From an uncultured Lachnospira sp. (lineage in GTDB: Bacteria; Bacillota; Clostridia; Lachnospirales; Lachnospiraceae), in NCBI GenBank assembly GCA_910587485.1, contig CAJUKN010000027.1, forward strand, positions 1-21,529: a DNA stretch of 21,529 bases, in the 5' to 3' direction. Every line of letters begins with the position of its first letter. Position 1 is the first letter of the stretch. This document shows positions 14,858 to 21,529 of this stretch, in pieces. The position numbers and the translations under genes are program-made. Below the pieces are notes generated by a model, which was not told the origin of the DNA, ran no database searches, and saw only the letters and a program-made list of their open reading frames with translations.

Positions 14858-16292
14858 AAAAATATTAAGAAATATCAATAAAAAACAATTAATGGCAGTT
14901 TTAACAATATTTATGCTGATGGTGGTCTTAATAATATTATATTGTAAATGTCATATAGTAAAAATTCAATTAAATGGCAGCAGTGAAATAAGCCTTGAAT
15001 ATGGTCAAGATTATATAGAACAAGGAGCAACAGCAACTATTCAGAATAGCTTGACAGGAAAACAGAAAGGAATTGAATTAAGAATTGATGGAACAGTCGA
15101 TACAAAAATGCTGGGAACTTACGTCATTACATATTTTGCAAAGAATTCATTTTTTACATCAAAAGAAAAAAGAATTGTTCATATAAAAGATACAACATGT
15201 CCTATTATTGAGTTAAAACATCAAGAAGGGTATTTTGTTAGGGTGGGAGAAAACTATGAGGAAGAAGGATTTACTGCCACTGATAATTATGATGGGGATA
15301 TTACATCAAAAGTTGTATCTTATGAAAAAGATGGAAGTGTTTATTATACAGTGACAGATTCATCAGGTAACACAGCAGTGGCAGAGAGAAAAATTGTATA
15401 TAATGATTTGGTTCCTCCTGTTTTGACGTTAAATGGTGAGGAACAAGTAACAATTTTAGCAGGAAAAGAATATAAAGATGAAGGTTGTAGTGCATTTGAT
15501 GAAGAAGATGGGGATTTGACGGATAAGGTGGAAGTGATTGGCACAGTAGATTACTATATACCAGGAACATATCAATTGCAATATTTGGTAAAAGACCAAT
15601 ATGGCAATATGGCTACAAAAGAAAGAACAGTTATTGTAGAGCCTATTAAACAAGCCTCACAAGTAAATCCGGGTAACAAGGTAGTTTATCTTACATTTGA
15701 TGATGGACCAGGACCCTATACACAAGATTTATTAAATATTTTGGAGCGATACAATGTAAAAGTTACATTTTTTACAACAAGTGCAAGAAAAGACTGTCTT
15801 GATATGATGGCTAAAGAAGCGGCAGCAGGTCATAGTGTTGCCATTCATTCAGCAACACATGATTATGCTTCTATTTATTCAAGTGAACATGCGTATTTTG
15901 AGGATTTACAGCGTCAATCGGATATGATTTTTGAAAAAACAGGAAAACGAACAAAGTTGCTACGATTTCCTGGTGGAAGTTCTAATACGATTGGTGAAAA
16001 GTATTGTCCGGGAATTATGAATAAACTTATTCAAGGGGTTCGTGGACAGGGATATCAATATTTTGACTGGAATGTTTCTAGTGGTGATGCTGGTGGCTGT
16101 ACTAGTGCAGAAGAGGTTTTTCAAAATGTGATTACTGGAATACAGTCCCATAATATTTCGATAGTATTGCAGCATGATATAAAAAAATTTAGCGTTGATG
16201 CAGTAGAGCGAATTATTGTATGGGGATTGTCAAATGGTTATACATTTCTGGCGTTAGATGAAACAAGTCCAACAGTGCATCATAAAAAATAA
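14820..16292 (+). CDS. Membrane-anchored polysaccharide deacetylase with Ig-like domains
   Basis: A 490-aa cell-surface enzyme predicted to remove acetyl groups from a glycan such as peptidoglycan. Order: a very basic cytoplasmic start (MKKKKRKRKHKIKK), one membrane segment (about 25-42), three bacterial Ig-like repeats of the DUF5011 type (about 47-122, 126-194 and 198-274; each with a GxxYxxxG motif and DGD or related turn), then a NodB domain. The NodB motifs are TFDDGPG (D294/D295), HSATHDY (H343, H347 metal ligands), RFPGGSS (R382), DWNVSSGD (D416) and VLQHD (H452). All catalytic residues seem present. The start overlaps the DHH gene by 38 bp; a GGAAAA stretch upstream is a weak ribosome site. 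A later start would remove the basic anchor. Confidence 0.92.
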   Translation: MKKKKRKRKHKIKKILRNINKKQLMAVLTIFMLMVVLIILYCKCHIVKIQLNGSSEISLEYGQDYIEQGATATIQNSLTGKQKGIELRIDGTVDTKMLGTYVITYFAKNSFFTSKEKRIVHIKDTTCPIIELKHQEGYFVRVGENYEEEGFTATDNYDGDITSKVVSYEKDGSVYYTVTDSSGNTAVAERKIVYNDLVPPVLTLNGEEQVTILAGKEYKDEGCSAFDEEDGDLTDKVEVIGTVDYYIPGTYQLQYLVKDQYGNMATKERTVIVEPIKQASQVNPGNKVVYLTFDDGPGPYTQDLLNILERYNVKVTFFTTSARKDCLDMMAKEAAAGHSVAIHSATHDYASIYSSEHAYFEDLQRQSDMIFEKTGKRTKLLRFPGGSSNTIGEKYCPGIMNKLIQGVRGQGYQYFDWNVSSGDAGGCTSAEEVFQNVITGIQSHNISIVLQHDIKKFSVDAVERIIVWGLSNGYTFLALDETSPTVHHKK

Positions 16293-16756
16293 AGATTGTT
16301 TGTATTTTCAACTTTGAGAAAGCTTATAATAAAGATAGTAAAGAACAACATAGAAATTTGACTGGTGGAATGATTGGACATAAGCATGTGGCATTTTATC
16401 AGTATACCGTTGAATTGGTATTGGTTAGAGGCAACTTATGTTTCAACACAATAATATTTAATCTCATTAGGAAAGTCTCCCGCTTAAAAAGCGGGAGACT
16501 TTCCTGTTTTGGCAGAAATTTAAGTTTTTCCAAAATTTTATAAAAGGGCGGTTATAAGCAAGTAACAAAATTTGTATAATGATTTTACAAAAAATAAATA
16601 AAATTTAGTTATAACTTTTTGGTATAAACTGATAAACAAATAGAGACTTCTTATAAAAGTTCGATTTATTTATTATATATGTAATATAAAATTTTATAAA
16701 AGATATAGCAAATTAAGCATAGCTTTTATAAATAAGATAAAATAAGGAGAATTAAA
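16293..16756. other. 464-bp intergenic region with one very strong hairpin
   Basis: No gene is supported; a 61-codon open frame at 16358-16543 has no ribosome site and its translation resembles nothing I know. The notable element is the 17-bp perfect hairpin at 16469-16505. The string ATAGTAAAGAAC at 16335-16346 also occurs at 6991-7002 next to the other palindromes, which may be chance. The final 150 bp are extremely AT-rich and probably hold the promoter of the dockerin-flavodoxin gene, but no clear -35/-10 pair could be chosen. The base composition and size would fit the remnant of a small mobile element, without proof. Confidence 0.6.
16469..16505. repeat. 17-bp perfect hairpin
   Basis: AGGAAAGTCTCCCGCTT (16469-16485), AAA loop, AAGCGGGAGACTTTCCT (16489-16505). 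The stem is perfect and far more GC-rich than its surroundings. The plus side continues with GTTTTGG and the minus side with AATGAGATT, so neither has a proper U-run. It could still terminate the deacetylase transcript, or be the end hairpin of an IS200/IS605-like element; no transposase is nearby. Confidence 0.7.
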
Positions 16757-17632
16757 ATGATGAAACAAAATTTTAAAAAGATAACATGCACAATAATTTC
16801 TATAATAGTATTATTTACAATGCTGTTTCTAGTAGAAAATATAAACCATATTTATGTTGCCTATGGAAATGAAAGCATAGAAGATAGTAGATACAATGAA
16901 ACAGTAGTCAAATATGGTGATATAAATGGTGATGGGTCAATTGATATAGGTGATGGCGTTATAATTAAAAAATACCTTGCAGGAATGTCTGTTGATATAG
17001 ATAGCATTGCGGGGGATGTTAATCTTGATGATGATATTAACACAACAGATGCAGTGTTTATTATGCGATATCTTGCAGGAATGAAGGTTGAGCTTGGCGT
17101 TTCACAACAACCAACAGAACCAGAAACAAAGCCATCTATACCAGAAGTGGTCAAAGGCAAAACGTTAATCGTTTATTTTTCATGGTCATCAAATACTGAA
17201 AGAATGGCAAATACAATAAAAGAACAAACAAATGGAGATATTCTTGAGATTATACCAGTAAATGCTTATCCAACAGATTATACAAGATGTACAGAGGTAG
17301 CACTTGAGGAGCGAGACAGCAATGCTCGTCCTGCAATTCAAAATCTGCCTGCTTCTATTGAGGAATATGACAATATACTGATTGGTTATCCAATTTGGTG
17401 GCATACAGCGCCTATGATTATTGGAACATTTCTTGAAAATTATGATTTAACAGATGTTCATATTTATCCATTTACACAATCTGCTTCAATGAACACAGAA
17501 CAGTTTGATAACTCTATGGAGTTTGTACATAGTTGTGCTAATAATGCTATTGTTCATAATGGACTATTTACAAGAGCAACAAATAATAATGCCATTATTG
17601 AATATTTGAATAATAATAATTTAATGGATTAA
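16757..17632 (+). CDS. Secreted dockerin-flavodoxin fusion protein
   Basis: A 291-aa exported protein. Residues 1-35 form a signal peptide or anchor (KKIT, then ISIIVLFTMLFLV, possible cleavage after VAYG). Residues 54-108 form a type I dockerin: two calcium loops GDINGDGSIDIGD and GDVNLDDDINTTD, each followed by a helix ending YLAG. The second has Asp where Gly is usual. After a Pro/Thr/Glu linker (about 115-132), residues 134-290 form a flavodoxin-like domain with TLIVYFSWSSNTERMA as FMN phosphate loop (SWSGNT is more usual) and IGYPIWWHTAPM as the isoalloxazine-side loop. Dockerins bind cohesins on the surface; no cohesin is in the window. AAGGAG lies 8 nt before the first of two adjacent ATGs. 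The next gene starts 14 bp after the stop. Confidence 0.88.
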   Translation: MMKQNFKKITCTIISIIVLFTMLFLVENINHIYVAYGNESIEDSRYNETVVKYGDINGDGSIDIGDGVIIKKYLAGMSVDIDSIAGDVNLDDDINTTDAVFIMRYLAGMKVELGVSQQPTEPETKPSIPEVVKGKTLIVYFSWSSNTERMANTIKEQTNGDILEIIPVNAYPTDYTRCTEVALEERDSNARPAIQNLPASIEEYDNILIGYPIWWHTAPMIIGTFLENYDLTDVHIYPFTQSASMNTEQFDNSMEFVHSCANNAIVHNGLFTRATNNNAIIEYLNNNNLMD

Positions 17633-17646
17633 GGAGGAAATTGACA

Positions 17647-18336
17647 ATGAGAAAATTAACATTTCTTTTTATGATTTTGCTACTTGTATTTAATCTTATA
17701 GCTTGTAGTTCTGAAACATCTAACAGAAATTCTAACAATAATAATTCAAATCAAAATTCTAATACAACAGTAGATAATGGAGCAAATACTACACCATTCG
17801 ATAACAGTGATGTGCAATCAACAGATTCTTCTAATATCACGACAAATAATGGAGAAAAAACTTTAGTAGTATATTATTCAGCAACTGGAAGTACAAAAAA
17901 AGTGGCAGAATATATTGCCAATACAATGAATGCTGATGTTTTTGAATTAGAGCCAGTAAATCCATATAGTACAGCCGATTTAAGATGGAGTGATAAGAAC
18001 AGCCGTGTTGTATATGAACATGACAATCCAAGTGCTAGAGTAATAGAGCTTGTTAGAAAAAACGTTCCTGATTGGGGAAATTATGACAAAGTTTTTATTG
18101 GATATCCAATCTGGTGGGGAATTGCAGCATGGCCAGTCAATACATTTATTGAAAACAACGACTTTACAGGAAAAACAGTTATTCCTTTTTGCACTTCTTC
18201 AAGCTCTGGATTAGGAGAGAGTGGTAAACTTTTAGAAGAAGCTGCTAAAACAGGAAATTGGCTTGAGGGCATACGATTTTCTTCAGGTGTTCCTGAAAAA
18301 ACAGTAGTAGAATGGGTAGAAAGCTTGGGATTATAA
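17647..18336 (+). CDS. Flavodoxin-like lipoprotein
   Basis: A 229-aa lipoprotein: signal segment LTFLFMILLLVFN then lipobox LIAC with lipidated Cys20, then a Ser/Asn/Thr-rich spacer (about 21-69) that lifts the domain off the membrane. Residues 71-229 form a flavodoxin-like domain with LVVYYSATGSTKKVAEYI (FMN phosphate loop) and KVFIGYPIWWGIAAWP. It is a clear paralogue of the previous gene's C-terminal domain. Cytoplasmic flavodoxins carry electrons between redox enzymes; an extracytoplasmic role, such as flavin- or quinone-linked reduction, is inference. I chose the ATG at 17647, 9 nt after AAGGAGG; the in-frame TTG at 17641 is too near. It is probably cotranscribed with the dockerin fusion. 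Confidence 0.9.
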   Translation: MRKLTFLFMILLLVFNLIACSSETSNRNSNNNNSNQNSNTTVDNGANTTPFDNSDVQSTDSSNITTNNGEKTLVVYYSATGSTKKVAEYIANTMNADVFELEPVNPYSTADLRWSDKNSRVVYEHDNPSARVIELVRKNVPDWGNYDKVFIGYPIWWGIAAWPVNTFIENNDFTGKTVIPFCTSSSSGLGESGKLLEEAAKTGNWLEGIRFSSGVPEKTVVEWVESLGL

Positions 18337-18546
18337 TTTCAGGTTCTACAGTTTGTATTTTTAATTTTATTCAGAAAACATTATTCAGACAAGACCAAAC
18401 AATTTCTAAAAACAAAATGATATTTTATGCATATAATTTATTATACCCTCTGGGAATGCCAATATAATGCACTCCTTCAGAGTAGCTGCAAAAAGTATGA
18501 TAAATGTAGTATCACTCAATATCGAATATGAATGAGGTGGTTTTAA
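18337..18546. other. Intergenic region before the collagen-like locus
   Basis: No gene. A dyad at 18448-18482 (CTCTG...GCA/TGC...CAGAG, with a bulge and a mismatch) lacks a T-tract and is at best a weak terminator. CATATAAT at 18430-18437 resembles the -10 of mother-cell sporulation promoters (sigma-E/K type), with AC 16 nt before it; this would fit a spore-coat role of the next gene but is weak evidence. Confidence 0.4.
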
Positions 18547-19350
18547 TTGAATAATTTTAATACAAATTGGATGTTTAATCCGCCAAATTTATTTGGCATG
18601 GGAAGAAATTTCAATCGAAATTATAATAGAAACTATAATCGAAACACAACTCAGTCTTCATCCAATTGTGTATCTAAGACAAACATGGCTGTATCAGATC
18701 CTTCTTGTCATACAAATACCAAAGAATCTGGAGAATATGATTCTTCTTGTGGTTGCGAGTCTGAATTAATGAGAGCATCACAAGAGTCAAATCTGTCAGG
18801 CTGTTCTGTTAAATGTGGGGAGCCAGGACCACAAGGACCAAGAGGAGAACCCGGTCCCCCAGGCTGTCCCGGTGAACGCGGAGAGGTTGGACCACAAGGA
18901 CCAAGAGGAGAACCTGGTATACGTGGTCCAGCAGGACCTCCTGGTTATCCACAAAATAGTATATTTGCCTCATTTTTAGGGCAGGAGCTTATTTTGCCAG
19001 AAAATGCGAGCCTTCCGCTTAAAGTAGATATACCAGATATAACGAAAAATATATCTCTTTGTGATGACTATTCTGTATTGCTGACGCCTGGATGCTATGC
19101 TATCTGTTATTATATATCCACAGAAATGAAAAGACATGGTTTTATAAAGCTTACACCAATATTTAATGATTGTGTGCATACAACATATGCTGCATACGCA
19201 GAGACGACAAAGCGCAAGGAAATGCTTGTAATATCAAGATATTTTATTATTGAAATATCCAGTCCATCGACACTGTTTTTTGAATGGGATTCTTCAGCAG
19301 GCGCTTCCAAAATTAATATGAATTTAAGCATAGAAAAGCTTAACAGATAA
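18547..19350 (+). CDS. Collagen-like protein with globular C-terminal domain (BclA-type)
   Basis: A 267-aa protein of the type seen in exosporium glycoproteins such as BclA. Residues 1-90 are a low-complexity, Asn-rich and Cys-bearing leader (NRNYNRNYNRN at 23-33). Residues 91-132 are 14 uninterrupted Gly-X-Y triplets rich in Pro (GEPGPQGPRG twice), expected to form a triple helix. Residues 134-267 form a beta-rich domain (for example YSVLLTPGCYAICYYIST) like the trimerising C-terminal domain of BclA proteins. No signal peptide is present, which fits assembly from the mother cell. The start is a TTG at 18547, 6 nt after GAGGTGG; the next in-frame ATG (18571) has no ribosome site. It lies 27 bp before the glycosyltransferase. 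Confidence 0.85.
   Translation: MNNFNTNWMFNPPNLFGMGRNFNRNYNRNYNRNTTQSSSNCVSKTNMAVSDPSCHTNTKESGEYDSSCGCESELMRASQESNLSGCSVKCGEPGPQGPRGEPGPPGCPGERGEVGPQGPRGEPGIRGPAGPPGYPQNSIFASFLGQELILPENASLPLKVDIPDITKNISLCDDYSVLLTPGCYAICYYISTEMKRHGFIKLTPIFNDCVHTTYAAYAETTKRKEMLVISRYFIIEISSPSTLFFEWDSSAGASKINMNLSIEKLNR
18826..18914 (+). repeat. 26-bp direct repeat within the collagen-like gene
   Basis: GGACCACAAGGACCAAGAGG plus AGAACC occurs identically at 18826-18851 and 18889-18914. It encodes the GPQGPRGEP segment twice. Identical codons at all synonymous sites suggest a recent in-frame duplication of part of the triplet tract. Confidence 0.85.
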
Positions 19351-19377
19351 TAATTCAGAGAGTAGGGAGGAATCAAT

Positions 19378-20454
19378 ATGCCAACAATAAGTCTTTGCAT
19401 GATTGTTAAAAATGAAGAAATGCATATTGCGCGCTGTCTTGACAGTATAGCAGAACTTGTAGAAGAAATTATTATTGTAGATACTGGTTCAGTAGACCGA
19501 ACAGTAGAAATAGTGTCTAATTATACATCAAAGGTATATTCATATTTATGGAAAGATGATTTTTCTGATGCTAGGAACTATTCCTTTTCCAAAGCATCTA
19601 TGGATTATTGCATGTGGATGGATGCGGATGATATTTTAGAAGAAACAGAGAAAGATGAATTTTTGCAGTTAAAGCAGACATTATCACTAGATGTAGATGT
19701 TGTAATGATGAAATATCATACTTCTTTTGATGAAGCTGGTAAACCTTCTTTTTCATATTTCAGAGAAAGATGGGTAAAAAACTGTTCTCGATATCGTTGG
19801 ACTGGCGCAGTTCATGAAGTAATTACTCCAAGCGGCAACATAGTTTATTCTGATATTGCAATTTGTCACAAAAAAATAAATGCTGGAGATCCCAATCGGA
19901 ATCTAAAAATATATCAGAAGGTACTGGCAGAGGGGAAACTTTTAGATTCACGACAGCAATATTATTATGGGCGAGAATTATATTATCATAAACAATATAA
20001 AGAGGCTGTTTCTGTGTTGGAAAAGTTTCTACTCTCAGCAGAAGGATGGATTGAAAATAAAATAGAGGCATGTTCTATTTGTGCCAACTGTTATTACTGT
20101 TTGGGGCAAGAACAATCCGCATTAAATACTCTTTTGCGTAGCATGAGTTTTGATTTGCCAAGAGCTGAATTGTGTTGTGAAATTGGGAAGTATTTTTTGG
20201 AGCATGGGGATTATCATATTGCCATTTATTGGTATGAAACTGCACTAAACAGACCTAAAAATGAATATTCAAGTGGGTTTGTCCTACCAGATTGCTATGA
20301 CTATGTGCCTCTTTTACAATTATGTGTATGTTTTGATAAAATGGGAGACCGAAAAAAGGCAAAAGAATACAATGAAAGAGCAGGAGTCTGTAAGCCTTAT
20401 TCCAAGGCATATCTTTATAACAAACAATATTTTGATAGTCTGCATATTTCTTAA
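19378..20454 (+). CDS. Family 2 glycosyltransferase with TPR-like C-terminal region
   Basis: A 358-aa cytoplasmic GT-A fold glycosyltransferase. The GT2 domain starts with TISLCMIVKNEEMHIARCLDSI, then EEIIIVDTGSVDRTVEI, WKDDFSDARNYSF, and the nucleotide-sugar/metal motif MDADD (81-85). After about residue 170 the protein becomes helical with TPR-like units (RELYYHKQYKEAVSVLEKFL, CANCYYCLGQEQSALNTLL, GKYFLEHGDYHIAIYWYETAL). This architecture resembles SunS-like and protein-modifying transferases. In C. difficile the glycosyltransferase SgtA is encoded next to bclA3 and modifies that collagen-like protein; by analogy this enzyme may glycosylate the collagen-like products on either side. GGGAGG precedes the ATG by 7 nt. 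Confidence 0.9.
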   Translation: MPTISLCMIVKNEEMHIARCLDSIAELVEEIIIVDTGSVDRTVEIVSNYTSKVYSYLWKDDFSDARNYSFSKASMDYCMWMDADDILEETEKDEFLQLKQTLSLDVDVVMMKYHTSFDEAGKPSFSYFRERWVKNCSRYRWTGAVHEVITPSGNIVYSDIAICHKKINAGDPNRNLKIYQKVLAEGKLLDSRQQYYYGRELYYHKQYKEAVSVLEKFLLSAEGWIENKIEACSICANCYYCLGQEQSALNTLLRSMSFDLPRAELCCEIGKYFLEHGDYHIAIYWYETALNRPKNEYSSGFVLPDCYDYVPLLQLCVCFDKMGDRKKAKEYNERAGVCKPYSKAYLYNKQYFDSLHIS

Positions 20455-20584
20455 AGTATGTTTTGGACACATTCTAATTTTTATCTAAAATATGTAACAA
20501 ATCTTTCAAATAGACATAAAGTATTTGTAGAAAAGCATATTTTTTAAGTGTGTTTTTCGGATAATTAGAAAGGATGTGATTTTT

Positions 20585-21529
20585 ATGGATTACAAGAATC
20601 CATGTAACAATTGTCAAAATCAATGCCATCCTTCCTGTTGTGAACGCGGACATGCAGGACCTAAAGGAGATATGGGTCCTATGGGACCACAAGGAATCAA
20701 AGGAGATACCGGCTGTCCCGGTCCTATGGGACCACAGGGGATTCCCGGCACTCCCGGAGCGAGAGGACCTAGAGGAAATACGGGACCAGTAGGACCTACT
20801 GGAAATACAGGACCAAGAGGTTATATTGGTCCAAGAGGCTACGCTGGTGCGCAAGGCATTCAAGGTATTCAGGGTGTCCGTGGTGATATTGGACCGAAAG
20901 GCGATCCTGGTTGTGAAGGTCCTAAAGGTGATATTGGACCACAGGGACCTGCAGGACCAACTGGACCAACCGGACCAGTGGGACCACAGGGAGATATTGG
21001 TATTCAAGGACCGAGAGGTATTCCAGGGCCAACAGGAGCAACCGGACCAACTGGACCGATGGGACCACAAGGCGTAACTGGTTTACAGGGCATTCAGGGT
21101 GTGACTGGTCCGATTGGAATACAGGGACCAAAAGGATGTCCAGGAGATGATGGACCAACAGGAGCTACAGGACCGACAGGAGCAACGGGAGCGACAGGAG
21201 CCAATGGAGCAACAGGAGCAACGGGAGCTGATGGAGTAACGGGAGCCACTGGGGCGACAGGAGCGACAGGAGCCAATGGAGCGACGGGAGCCACTGGGGC
21301 AACAGGAGCCGATGGAGCGACAGGAGCCACCGGGGCAACAGGAGCCGATGGAGCGACAGGAGCCACTGGGGCAACAGGAGCCGATGGAGCGACGGGAGCC
21401 ACCGGGGCAACAGGAGCTGATGGAGCGACAGGACCAACTGGGGCGACAGGAGCCGATGGAGCAACAGGAGCCGATGGAGCAACAGGAGCCGATGGAGCGA
21501 CGGGAGCCACCGGGGCGACAGGAGCCGAT
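20585..21529 (+). CDS. Thr-rich collagen-like (BclA-type) protein, 3' truncated by window end
   Basis: An open frame of 315 codons with no stop before the window ends. The short N-terminus MDYKNPCNNCQNQCHPSCC has five Cys (7, 10, 14, 18, 19), then 98 uninterrupted Gly-X-Y triplets run from residue 22 to 315. The first 56 triplets are mixed (GPQ, GPR, GDI, GIQ); from triplet 57 the tract is almost only GAT, GPT, GAN and GAD, with Thr at Y. In B. anthracis BclA such GPT-type triplets carry O-linked sugars, so dense glycosylation by the upstream glycosyltransferase is a natural inference. AAAGGA precedes the ATG by about 10 nt. A C-terminal trimerisation domain, as in the first collagen-like gene, would be expected beyond the window. 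Confidence 0.9.
   Translation, partial: MDYKNPCNNCQNQCHPSCCERGHAGPKGDMGPMGPQGIKGDTGCPGPMGPQGIPGTPGARGPRGNTGPVGPTGNTGPRGYIGPRGYAGAQGIQGIQGVRGDIGPKGDPGCEGPKGDIGPQGPAGPTGPTGPVGPQGDIGIQGPRGIPGPTGATGPTGPMGPQGVTGLQGIQGVTGPIGIQGPKGCPGDDGPTGATGPTGATGATGANGATGATGADGVTGATGATGATGANGATGATGATGADGATGATGATGADGATGATGATGADGATGATGATGADGATGPTGATGADGATGADGATGADGATGATGATGAD
21278..21529 (+). repeat. 36-bp in-frame tandem repeat coding GATGATGATGAD
   Basis: From 21278 the gene consists of 36-bp units (GGAGCGACAGGAGCCACTGG followed by 16 more bases ending GCCGAT) at 21278, 21314, 21350, 21386, 21422 and 21494, plus two 18-bp half units at 21458 and 21476. The units differ mainly at third codon positions (ACA/ACG, ACT/ACC, GCC/GCT), with one Ala-to-Pro change in the fifth. 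The array reaches the last base of the window, so its full length is unknown. Confidence 0.92.

Noticed and set aside
16358..16543. 61-codon open frame in the gap before the dockerin fusion
   Set aside because: No ribosome site, no recognisable motif, and it reads straight through the 17-bp hairpin. A search for TnpB C-terminal motifs by eye in it gave nothing.
20500..20584. Mother-cell sporulation promoter before the second collagen-like gene
   Set aside because: A GCATATTTTTTA string is present, but the -10 match is imperfect and no AC-type -35 lies at the right distance.
20474..21070. Minus-strand 198-codon open frame rich in Ser, Trp and Arg
   Set aside because: It is the antisense shadow of the collagen-like gene that starts at 20585; composition is abnormal and no family is recognisable.
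21094..21510. Long minus-strand open frame rich in Ala-Pro-Val, opposite the collagen repeat
   Set aside because: Gly-X-Y codons read in antisense rarely give stops, so open frames arise automatically. There is no ribosome site, and the plus frame has perfect triplets and third-position variation.
21278..21529. 36-bp tandem units considered as a CRISPR array
   Set aside because: The units are directly adjacent without unique spacers and stay in frame with Gly-X-Y coding.

Overview
The window reads as chromosomal DNA of an AT-rich, endospore-forming, anaerobic Firmicute, most likely a Lachnospiraceae-type Clostridium. The reasons are a sigma-G gene next to a YlmC/YmxH-type sporulation protein, a DUF5721-like protein, a DUF1540 protein with two Cys-rich repeats, an HtpG of the clostridial form, and collagen-like spore-surface-type proteins. 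No rRNA, tRNA, CRISPR array, phage gene or intact transposase was found.

Layout. 1-2390 (minus): a beta-propeller lactonase-family protein, a YlmC/YmxH protein and sigG. 2660-6800 (plus): an unknown 117-aa protein, nrdR, then yqeG-aroE-aroK-aroQ packed with 1-bp gaps or overlaps, then efp with its own promoter. These supply shikimate-pathway steps, deoxyribonucleotide regulation and translation elongation. 6800-7150: a non-coding stretch rich in palindromes. 7150-13680 (minus): a DUF1540 protein, two tandem type I signal peptidases, htpG under a perfect CIRCE operator, a DUF5721-like protein, and an ABC importer ATPase/permease pair without a visible binding protein. 13820-16290 (plus): a DHH phosphoesterase overlapping a membrane-anchored polysaccharide deacetylase.

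The last 5 kb (plus) looks like an accessory cell- or spore-surface region. It holds a secreted dockerin-flavodoxin fusion and a flavodoxin-like lipoprotein. A collagen-like protein with a globular C-terminal domain follows, then a family 2 glycosyltransferase with a helical-repeat tail, then a second, very Thr-rich collagen-like gene that runs off the window inside a 36-bp tandem repeat.

The most interesting points are the dockerin-flavodoxin fusion beside a lipoprotein paralogue, and the collagen-glycosyltransferase-collagen cassette, which resembles the C. difficile sgtA-bclA3 arrangement. A set of palindromic intergenic elements (long imperfect hairpins at 6884-6986 and 11982-12054, a duplicated 52-bp double hairpin at 7009-7132, and strong hairpins at 26-46 and 16469-16505) may be non-autonomous mobile or REP-like sequences. 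All functional assignments rest on reading motifs and gene order by eye; no database search was run.
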